In this document: one piece after another, positions 47,130-54,313 of the stretch
Layout of the letters: every line of letters starts with the position of its first letter
How positions within the stretch are numbered: position 1 is the first letter of the stretch
NCBI GenBank assembly: GCA_943789025.1
Contig: CALSSN010000002.1
Span: forward strand, 150,890 to 214,889
DNA: 64,000 nucleotides
Direction of reading: 5' to 3'
Origin: an uncultured Verrucomicrobiales bacterium
Lineage (GTDB): Bacteria; Verrucomicrobiota; Verrucomicrobiia; Verrucomicrobiales; DEV007
Translations under genes and position numbers: made by a program
The notes under the pieces: generated by a model
Seen by the model: only the letters and a program-made list of their open reading frames with translations
What the model was told of the DNA's origin: nothing
Database searches by the model: none

Positions 47130-48728
47130 TCAGGGGATTTTGGCGTCAGGCCAGCGCCCTTGGAAGAAAAAACGTTCTGCAAAGCATAAAACCACCACCT
47201 TTTTTCCCGTGATCATCTCCGGCCGTGCGGCAAGCAGCTTGAGCATTTCCGGTCCACCACCACCTGCGAAGAGACGTTGTGGTTCTGCCCCGACGCGGAG
47301 AGTTATCTGCGCCAAAAGGTCGCAGCCATCAACGCCAAAATCAAGCGGCCACATGGTAAAGCAGTCTCCTACGAGAAGGATCCGGGAGGTTTTCCTGGCA
47401 GGATCAAACATGGAAATCGGCTGGCCATTCGGGCGCAGCACCTGAGTCGCAGTGTAGGCTGCTGGCAGGAAGGCGGATTCAGGAAAGTTATCATCCGTGC
47501 CGTGGAGACCAAAGCAGAGAGTGAATGCCTGATAACGTCGATCCGCTGCCGAGACAAAGTTGTATCGCGAGAGCCGTTCAGCCAGCTTGTCTGCTGTCAC
47601 GCGGATCACGCCATCGGCCGGGTGCTGGTCGAGACCGTCATACATCATCCACTGGAACTCCCCCGAACGTTCTTGAAGAGTGGGAAGCAGATCAATCGCC
47701 TCAATGCCCGCCTCCCAAAGTTTTTCGTAAAGCTGGTAACGCCTGGCATCAATCAGGGGGTCGTCAAAAAACTTGGGTCCGACAAGGAGTTCCTTTTCGG
47801 GGATCGGGCAGACAATCAAGTCGATCCCACGGGCTGCCAACTGCTTGTGGAACGAGAACAGCGCCGAGAAAGGTTGCTCATCCCAGCCTTGCGAGACCTT
47901 GGATCCTTCCGGCAGGCGGGTGAAGCTCAAATGGCCACGGGTGAGGATGCCGCCAGAGTTCTCAAGTTCTGTTTTGATCCGTGGAACGAGAGCGGCTTTT
48001 TCCTTGATGATGGCGTCGAGATTGCCGCCCCTGGTTTGAAGCCACGATTTGAAAGTGTTGTAGTCATTCCTGATCACTTCTTCTCTTGAAATTCCAGAAG
48101 CAGTTTCGAAAGCGACCGGCGCGATGTATGGCTGCGGGGCGCTCTCGCAGCGGTGGGCGGCCATGGCAACCAGCGTCTTCAAGTCAAAGCTTTCGGTGGT
48201 ATCGACCGTCTGGGAGGAAAAGATCCCCTCGGGAAGCTCTTCCGGCGAGAAGGTCTGGCATTGAAAAATGCTGCCTTTTTTTAAAATGGCTCCGGTCTTT
48301 GGTCTCCGTTCAGCGAAGCCGGGAAGAACCATTCTTACTACCTGTCCCGCACCAGAATCTAGGGTCAGGGAATTGGCCAGATTCACTTGCTGTGCCTCCA
48401 CGACAAGGAGACATTCTCTGTAGGCGCTTTTGGCGGGGTCCGGAAGCTGGCAATCAGTCAGTATTTTCCAGAAAGAATAGGGGCGAGGATCCCAGTTGAA
48501 GGGTCTTCTTGTCTCGAAGAAGGCCGCTTTCAGTTCTTCCTGCCGGTGCCAGCGTTTGGATGCCTGGTCGCGGGCGTCCAGTCGCAGGCGGAAATGGTTT
48601 GGATCAGGGCTTGTAGAGAGATCCTTCTCTGGTTCCGAGTAGCTCGATTTCCCGGCCTGGTAGGATACGACAGCAATCACAACAGCACCCAACGTGAGTA
48701 AGCCATTTCGCTTGATACTCGCGTTCAT
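47130..48728 (-). CDS. Membrane-anchored SGNH/AlgX-like protein with GDC instead of GDS
   Basis: 532 residues from ATG 48728 (MNASIKRNGLLTLGAVVIAVVSYQAGK: signal anchor). The distal part resembles the SGNH-hydrolase fold of AlgX/AlgJ-type O-acetyltransferases: DLIVCPIPEKELLVGPKFFDD, then MMYDGLDQHPADGVIRVTADKLAERL (candidate catalytic Asp/His pair) and RILLVGDCFTMWPLDFG, where GDC replaces the usual GDS nucleophile block. Whether Cys is functional is unknown. The family match is by fold motif only. Gene order suggests it is separate from the SEL1 gene 63 bp downstream, on the same strand. Confidence 0.55.
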   Translation of the reverse strand: MNASIKRNGLLTLGAVVIAVVSYQAGKSSYSEPEKDLSTSPDPNHFRLRLDARDQASKRWHRQEELKAAFFETRRPFNWDPRPYSFWKILTDCQLPDPAKSAYRECLLVVEAQQVNLANSLTLDSGAGQVVRMVLPGFAERRPKTGAILKKGSIFQCQTFSPEELPEGIFSSQTVDTTESFDLKTLVAMAAHRCESAPQPYIAPVAFETASGISREEVIRNDYNTFKSWLQTRGGNLDAIIKEKAALVPRIKTELENSGGILTRGHLSFTRLPEGSKVSQGWDEQPFSALFSFHKQLAARGIDLIVCPIPEKELLVGPKFFDDPLIDARRYQLYEKLWEAGIEAIDLLPTLQERSGEFQWMMYDGLDQHPADGVIRVTADKLAERLSRYNFVSAADRRYQAFTLCFGLHGTDDNFPESAFLPAAYTATQVLRPNGQPISMFDPARKTSRILLVGDCFTMWPLDFGVDGCDLLAQITLRVGAEPQRLFAGGGGPEMLKLLAARPEMITGKKVVVLCFAERFFFQGRWPDAKIP

Positions 48729-48924
48729 AGTTTGTCGTGTTTCGTGAAGAGCGCTCAGAGAGTAAAGCAACTCACCCAAGGGGGAAGGGGGAAGGGTAGC
48801 GGGAAACAGTCGCTGAGAAAAGTTAAATAGGAGACCGCAGAGTGAGAACGCGGGCACCTCGCGCCGCTGCAATGAAGATATTAGAAATTGCCAAGATCCC
48901 GACAGATTACTAAGCTCCCTGAGT

Positions 48925-49290
48925 ATGAATCCAGCATCGCTTTTCCATTCCTCCAAGTCCACGAAATCCTTTGCCGCCGGGGAAGTCATCCTTGAGCACG
49001 GCCAGCAGAATTCGAGTATGTATGTTGTTCTGGACGGTGAGATCGACATCACGGTTCATGGTGTCACGGTTGAGACATTGAAAGAGGGAGGAATTTTCGG
49101 AGAAATGTCGCTGGTAGATCAAAGTCCCTGCAGTGCGACTGCCTTCGCTCGTGTCCCTGCCAGGGTTGCGGTGGTAGGGCGCCAGCAGTTCATCTTTCTT
49201 GTTCAGGAGCACCCTACTTTTGCACTGCACCTGATGGGCGTCCTTGCCGACCGTCTCCGCCGGATGGACGATCGAGCTTCCGGAAGCTGA
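48925..49290 (+). CDS. Stand-alone cyclic-nucleotide-binding domain protein
   Basis: 121 residues. The cNMP barrel is complete: FAAGEVILEHGQQNSSMYVVLDGEIDI, and the phosphate-binding cassette region GGIFGEMSLVDQSPCSATAFA (GEMSLVDQSPCSA carries the GExaLxxxxxRxA pattern, with Ser-Pro-Cys in place of the Arg). No HTH follows, so it is not a Crp-type transcription factor. It may bind a partner protein. Divergent from the SGNH-like gene, followed by repeat E. Confidence 0.82.
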   Translation: MNPASLFHSSKSTKSFAAGEVILEHGQQNSSMYVVLDGEIDITVHGVTVETLKEGGIFGEMSLVDQSPCSATAFARVPARVAVVGRQQFIFLVQEHPTFALHLMGVLADRLRRMDDRASGS

Positions 49291-49320
49291 AAACAATCCT
49301 GTGACCACCGGAACAGTTGC

Positions 49321-49563
49321 TGGGGAAGGTCTAACCCATTGCTCCACCCGCCACATGGAATGGAATGGAATGGAATTGGATTGCAGTGAGCATCGCTACG
49401 CTCCGGGCTCGCTGAAAAATCCAGTCGGGTTGCTGCCGCATCCAGCGTGGCTTTGTTGCTCGTTGGTCATGGATATGGATGTTCATCCAGTTGCGCCTCG
49501 CCGCCCTTACACACAGAATCCGGAAAACAATGACGAGCATCGCTATGAATCAGACCCTCTCTA
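49321..49563 (-). repeat. MITE-like dispersed repeat, copy E (inverted)
   Basis: Left end of the family lies at the high coordinate (complement TAGAGAGGGTCTGATTCAT near 49563), right end GGTCTAACCCATTGCTCC at 49321. About 243 bp. It holds a (TGGAA)4 satellite (49356-49375) and the hairpin block ATGGATGTTCATCCAG. Between the cNMP protein gene and the next minus-strand gene. Confidence 0.83.
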
Positions 49564-49690
49564 GTTCGCTTCTGCGAGGGGAGATTGGCGCGGATTGATC
49601 GAGCTCGGTTCGGACGGTCTCCACGCAGGCGCTCCCCACAAATCTTTGAGAGATCAATGTTGGGTGACAAGGTGAGATCTCGGCGAGCAT

Positions 49691-50345
49691 TTATGCTGGT
49701 TTTCGCTCTGCTCTGCCGATGATTGCGGTAACGATCAAATCAAGGAGACAGTAGAAAATGCCGGCACAAACCGGCGGGTTGGTGCTGCTCAACCCGAGCC
49801 CGGGCACTTCCGCGGCCCAGCGCCAGTTGCCCAGCCAGGTGCCGTAGATTTCCATGATCAGGGCGAGCACGAACATGGTGGCATAGAGTTTCTTGGCCGG
49901 TCCGTATTTCAGGCAAAGCACAAAGACGACAAACCAGAGCAGGCCCTCTGTATCGAAGCCAGCAAAGGCGGCATAAAGAATGTAGGGAGACGCCAATAAG
50001 GGAACGAGCCAGACCGTCTGCCGGGGCACCTTCTGGGAGATCTTCACGCCGAAGGCGAAGAGAAGGCAGTGCCCAGGGAAAAACGTAGAGTGGAATACCG
50101 GGATTGCGATATTCATAGAGACCCCAGGCGATCGAAAGAAGAAATTCCCCGAGGGTCGCGAAGAAAAGACAGAGAAGCAAAGCGGCCCGCTCAAGTGGCT
50201 TGGAGCGAAACAAGAGAAGGGCGTAGAGGGCCCATACCCAGATATTGACTGCCGTCTGCCCCCAGGGAAAAGCCACGTCCAGATACAGGCCTGCGGCGAT
50301 GGTGAGAATGATGACGATGACAATAGGCACTGCCTTGAGTAACAT
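49691..50345 (-). pseudogene. Multi-pass membrane protein, frameshifted
   Basis: Two frames make one protein: MLLKAVPIVIVIILTIAAGL ... GLYEYRNPGIPLYVF from ATG 50345, continuing as PGHCLLFAFGVKISQKVPR ... IIGRAERKPA in the second frame. The shift lies in the GGG (plus strand) at about 50076-50078: one extra base. Joined, it has about six or seven hydrophobic helices and a length near 217 residues. No family is recognised. Genuine decay or a sequence error cannot be separated here. Confidence 0.62.
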
Positions 50346-50656
50346 ACTGGAGAGAGGCTTCAACAAGCAGCATGCAGCGAGGGCAGTCCGGATCGATCAT
50401 CGAGAATGCGGGAAACTTCCGATGATGGTGGGAGAACGAAGGACAAGGCAAGAAGAAAGGAGGTGGGAGGGAATCTTCCAGGACGGAATATCAGAGGCTC
50501 AAAGTGGATCAAAAATGATATAAATAAATCATATAATAAAATAGTTCAAAACAAGGTTAGTACCGCGGGATGTTGAGAGAATGTTCCGTAAAAAAATGTA
50601 ATTATTAAAATAATATGATTTTTTTAATGCAAAACAGCCTTTTTCGGGGGATTGTT
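50346..50656. promoter_or_regulatory. AT-rich island before the recombinase-like gene
   Basis: The interval 50515-50640 is much richer in A/T than its surroundings and carries ATTATT-AA-AATAAT (50601-50614), an imperfect-spaced palindrome that could be an operator. GGGGGA sits just before the preferred ATG at 50657. The rest of the interval (50346-50514) shows no gene. Confidence 0.45.
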
Positions 50657-51403
50657 ATGCTGATGGAATCCCAAGCGATACCCGTAGCCATTCTGACAGG
50701 CATTTTCGTCAAGAAGAGGGCCCTGGCCGATCAGATCCATGATTTGCGCAAGGTCGCAGAGCTTCGTGGATGGGAGGTGATTGAGGTTGTCAAGAGACAC
50801 GGTGGCAATGAAGATATGGATGGGGACTTGGATGGCGCCGCTGGGCTACGACGGGTTCTGGAGCTGGCACGATCTGGTCGCATTCAGAAAGCGCTCGTTG
50901 ATGAGGTGGCAGGGGTGGCGGGTTCTAATCGTCTGGTCTGCGCGTTCCTTGAGGAGCTGGTCGGTTCAGGGATCAGCCTTTATTGGCATGCACTGGAAAT
51001 GGAGACCTTGATGCAGGATGGCAAAGTCTCCCCGGCAGGATTCGTGCTTTCTGCTCTCATGGAGGAGATGACGCGCTCTGCAACCGAGCAGCGCAGGAAG
51101 CGCATCCTCTTCGGTCTGGAAAAGGCGAAGAAGCGAGGGAAGATTCTCGGGCGACCGCGGGGATCCCGTGATACTTCGCAAGCAGTTCTGCGTCGCTATC
51201 GGGAAGTGGTGGGGTATCTGGAGGCCGGAAATTCACTGCGCAAGACGGCTCGGTTGGCTGGAATTTCGCAAGGGACGGTGCAAAAAGTAAAAAAGATCAT
51301 GCGTCAGCAGACGGCGGCCGCTCGGGAGACCACCACCCGCGTGGAAACTGCGCAGGATGAAGGATCGGCACAGTCCGGTCAGTTGCCGGTAAACCTTCTG
51401 TAA
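50657..51403 (+). CDS. Degenerate serine recombinase with HTH domain (probably catalytically dead)
   Basis: 248 residues from ATG 50657, chosen because GGGGGA is spaced 5 bases before it; the frame is open to an earlier ATG at 50615. The N-terminal resolvase fold aligns (IPVAILTGIFVKKRALADQIHDLRKVAELRGWEVIEVV), but the Y-x-R-V-S-T block is replaced by LTGIFV, so the Ser nucleophile and its Arg are gone. The DRxxR block is EVAGVAGSNR. The C-terminal HTH is well kept (GRPRGSRDTSQAV ... LEAGNSLRKTARLAGISQGTVQKV). It may act as a DNA-binding protein only. Foreign-looking AT-rich upstream sequence supports horizontal origin. Confidence 0.78.
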   Translation: MLMESQAIPVAILTGIFVKKRALADQIHDLRKVAELRGWEVIEVVKRHGGNEDMDGDLDGAAGLRRVLELARSGRIQKALVDEVAGVAGSNRLVCAFLEELVGSGISLYWHALEMETLMQDGKVSPAGFVLSALMEEMTRSATEQRRKRILFGLEKAKKRGKILGRPRGSRDTSQAVLRRYREVVGYLEAGNSLRKTARLAGISQGTVQKVKKIMRQQTAAARETTTRVETAQDEGSAQSGQLPVNLL

Positions 51404-51588
51404 TTCTGCCAGGGTGAAAAAATGTTTAGCGAGTGTGAAAGGGTGGCATTGAAATCTGGCAGGCGAAGCGGAGTTTCAGCCAGATGTTTTGGAAGAGGGA
51501 TCGAAACTTTTTCCTCTGCCCGATGCGTCATGGCAGTCGTTTGGCTTTTTCCTTGCCTGCATGACTCTCTACCGTCTAGGTTCAAAAA

Positions 51589-52839
51589 ATGAAAGTCACC
51601 TGTCTCTTGATCGTCTTTCTTGCTTTTGCTCTGGAGACCCGTGGCGAAGAACCAGCAGCAGCCAAGCCGAAAGTGGCGGATCTCAAACAGCGTCTTGAGG
51701 AACTGCAGAAGCAGCTTGCCTTGAAAAAAGCTGCTGAAGATCGAGCCGCTCAGGAAGCAGCCGAGGCCCGAGCGGCCGAGGAAGCAGCCAGGAAAGCTCG
51801 GGCAGCGGAGGAAGCAGCCAGAGTTCGAGCCGCTCGAGAAGCGGCCAAGGCTCGGGCAGCGGAAGAAGAGGCCAGAGTTCGAGCAGCTGTCCAAGAAGCA
51901 GAAGCTCGAGCGGCTCGAGCCGCTAAGGCAGCGCAGGTGGCACAAGCAAGAGCTGAAGCCTTAGCGACTCTGGCAGCTCTGGAGGCCTTGGCGGCTGAGA
52001 AAAAAGTTCCGCCGCCGCCGCCGGAGAAGCCGGCAGAGCTTGTTGCGGCCACACAAGAAGCTCCTTATATCAATGAATTGGGGATGGAGTTCTTACCTGT
52101 GCCTGGTAAGCCGGGCATCTACATGTGCCGGACGGAGGTGCGGGTGCAGGATTTTCGGGCTTACGTACGAGCGACCGGTTACGCCCAAAGTGGCGGGGCC
52201 TTTGTTTTCAAGGACGGAGCATGGGAGTTGGACAATTCTTCGTCATGGAAAAAACCCGGGTATTCTCAAGGTGATGAGCATCCGGTAACCTGCGTCAACT
52301 GGGAAGAAGCAAAAGGCTTCTGTGCGTGGCTCAACAGTTTGGAAGAGGGGTTGAATTACAGGCTTCCATCGGATGAGGAATGGGGAGCTGCGGTGGGAGG
52401 AGAAAAGTATCCGTGGGGGAGCGAATGGCCGGTGCCCGAGGGCGTTGGCAACTACTTCGCAAAGGAAATGGAGGATGAGTATCCGGGATATCCTCTCACT
52501 TCGGAGGCGTCTGATGCTTTTACGCGCGCTGCACCTGTCGCGAGTTTCCCTGCCAACGCATCTGGGTTTTACGATCTCGGGGGGAATCTCTGGGAGTGGT
52601 GTGAAGACGCCTACAAGAGCACCATGAATACTGCGGATATTCTCGAAGAGTATCCTGTGTTGCAGGTTGAATCTTACAGTGACGGAACGCCGTTTCGGGT
52701 GTTGCGTGGAGGGTCTTGGTCTTACAATTCCGAAGGCAATCTGCGTTCTGCGTATCGTGACCTCAATCTTCCTACCTGCCGGAGTTTCGACTACGGATTT
52801 CGCCCAGTAGTTGAAGTCGCTCCTGGTTTTCACGAATAA
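51589..52839 (+). CDS. Secreted SUMF1-fold protein with Ala-rich coiled coil
   Basis: 416 residues. Signal peptide MKVTCLLIVFLAFALETRG; a coiled coil (VADLKQRLEELQKQLALKK) and a long Ala/Glu/Arg heptad-like region (about 45-150, repeats such as EEAARVRAA) precede a Pro-rich hinge (VPPPPPEKPAEL). The SUMF1 domain (about 160-410) has MEFLPVPGKPGIYMCRTEV, SFPANASGFYDLGGNLWEWC and VLRGGSWSYNSEGN. The FGE catalytic Cys pair is missing; the single Cys in LPTCRSFDYGF is not at the FGE position. Paralogue of the frameshifted gene at 19748-21140. Confidence 0.88.
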   Translation: MKVTCLLIVFLAFALETRGEEPAAAKPKVADLKQRLEELQKQLALKKAAEDRAAQEAAEARAAEEAARKARAAEEAARVRAAREAAKARAAEEEARVRAAVQEAEARAARAAKAAQVAQARAEALATLAALEALAAEKKVPPPPPEKPAELVAATQEAPYINELGMEFLPVPGKPGIYMCRTEVRVQDFRAYVRATGYAQSGGAFVFKDGAWELDNSSSWKKPGYSQGDEHPVTCVNWEEAKGFCAWLNSLEEGLNYRLPSDEEWGAAVGGEKYPWGSEWPVPEGVGNYFAKEMEDEYPGYPLTSEASDAFTRAAPVASFPANASGFYDLGGNLWEWCEDAYKSTMNTADILEEYPVLQVESYSDGTPFRVLRGGSWSYNSEGNLRSAYRDLNLPTCRSFDYGFRPVVEVAPGFHE

Positions 52840-52997
52840 GGCAGGGTTCCTGACGCCTCTGTATAAATCGACAGAGGGCGCTGCTTGGCACTGAGTTTCT
52901 TTGACCACCTGCAGGGGGTAGTAGCACTGGAGGGGAACAACTGCGCCAGCGAGTTATCCTCATGGGACCAGTCAGGATCGAAGGATTTCGACGCTGA

Positions 52998-54272
52998 TCA
53001 GACAAGGTCGACGATCGATCCGAAGTCCGGGTCGGCGAGGCGTTTGTAGGTGCGCACCGCGAATCCATCTGTCATGGCGCTGATATGGTCGCAGATGAGT
53101 CGAGCACGTTCTGCGGGGGACGCAGCCTCGATGATGGTGTTTTCGAGTGCTTCGGGGAGGAGCCTGAGGCCACGGCCGGAGCGCGAGTCAGGCTCGATGT
53201 AGCGGTCGGCGAGAACCTGGAAAAGCTCACGGAGAATCCGGGAGGCTTTGAAATCGAGTTGCTGGAGTTGGGGGGAGCGGAAGACGAGATCGACCGAGAT
53301 GCGTTTCATGACCTTTGCCTCGGCCTCGGCGGCGGGGTCGATGACAAGTTGAAATCGGTGCCGGTTACTCAGGTGGCCCAGAAATGACGGGGCATCGATG
53401 AGTTGGACGGAAGCGATGAGCTGCCCGACTTTTTTTCCGATGCGTGCTTCGACCCGTTGGTCGCGGATGGCGCGGGCGATTTCTCTGGCGACTTCGCTGC
53501 TTTGTTTGTCGAGACTGGAGGCTTCTGCCCAGCGTTCGACCCGATCGGAGGTCAGAAATCCTGCGTTGACGCCATCGGCGATATCATTGAGCGAGTAGGC
53601 CGTATCATCGGCCCAGTCCATGATCTGGCATTCGAGTGACCGGAAGGAGTTGCGGGGTTTGCCGGGGGCGTATTCTTCGGGGAAGGCGCAATTTCCGAGC
53701 ACAAAGTTGAGGATTGTCTCCTGATCGGGGTAAAGAAAGTGGGAGTTGGGGTTTTCGAGCTCGTGTTGCAGGGTTTTGTATTTGAGGACCCCGTCCATGA
53801 GCGCGCGGGATGGATTCATGCCCCGTCCGGTGGCAGAGAAGATGGTTCGGGTCAGGAGCCGGAGAGTCTGGGCATTGCCTTCGAAGCCTCCGTGTTCCGC
53901 CATCAGGGCATTGAGTTCAGTTTCTCCCGTGTGGCCGAAAGGAGGGTGGCCGATATCGTGGGCGAGGCAGCAGGCCTCAATGAGATCGGGATCGATGAAA
54001 AAGTCATCACTGAGGAGGTCACTGGTCTGATTGAGATACTGACAGATCGACTTCCCGATCTGGGCGACTTCGATCGAGTGAGTGAGTCGGGTGCGGTAGA
54101 AATCGTAGTGCCCGGAATTGAAGACCTGTGTCTTATTCTGCAGTCGGCGGAAGGCAGAGGTGTGGATGATGCGATCGCGGTGGATCTGGAACGGAGTGCG
54201 GAATTCGCCCTCGCGGAATTTGTATTCCTCGAGACCGGCAAAATCGAAGGCGTTGTAAAAACTGTTCTTCAT
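52998..54272 (-). CDS. dgt: Deoxyguanosinetriphosphate triphosphohydrolase (dGTPase)
   Basis: 424 residues from the ATG at 54272 (MKNSFYNAFDFAGLEEYKF); the frame is open 42 codons earlier but that part is not conserved. HD-domain blocks: FRRLQNKTQVF, RLTHSIEVAQIGK (His), CLAHDIGHPPFGHTGE (the HD pair) and IMDWADDTAYSLNDI. Hydrolyses dGTP to deoxyguanosine and triphosphate, affecting dNTP balance. Last gene of the minus-strand run, 41 bp after the lipoprotein gene. Convergent with the SUMF1 gene. Confidence 0.92.
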   Translation of the reverse strand: MKNSFYNAFDFAGLEEYKFREGEFRTPFQIHRDRIIHTSAFRRLQNKTQVFNSGHYDFYRTRLTHSIEVAQIGKSICQYLNQTSDLLSDDFFIDPDLIEACCLAHDIGHPPFGHTGETELNALMAEHGGFEGNAQTLRLLTRTIFSATGRGMNPSRALMDGVLKYKTLQHELENPNSHFLYPDQETILNFVLGNCAFPEEYAPGKPRNSFRSLECQIMDWADDTAYSLNDIADGVNAGFLTSDRVERWAEASSLDKQSSEVAREIARAIRDQRVEARIGKKVGQLIASVQLIDAPSFLGHLSNRHRFQLVIDPAAEAEAKVMKRISVDLVFRSPQLQQLDFKASRILRELFQVLADRYIEPDSRSGRGLRLLPEALENTIIEAASPAERARLICDHISAMTDGFAVRTYKRLADPDFGSIVDLV

Positions 54273-54313
54273 CAGGTGAGAGAAGTGGAGGGAGCGGCCG
54301 CTGGCGGAATAAA

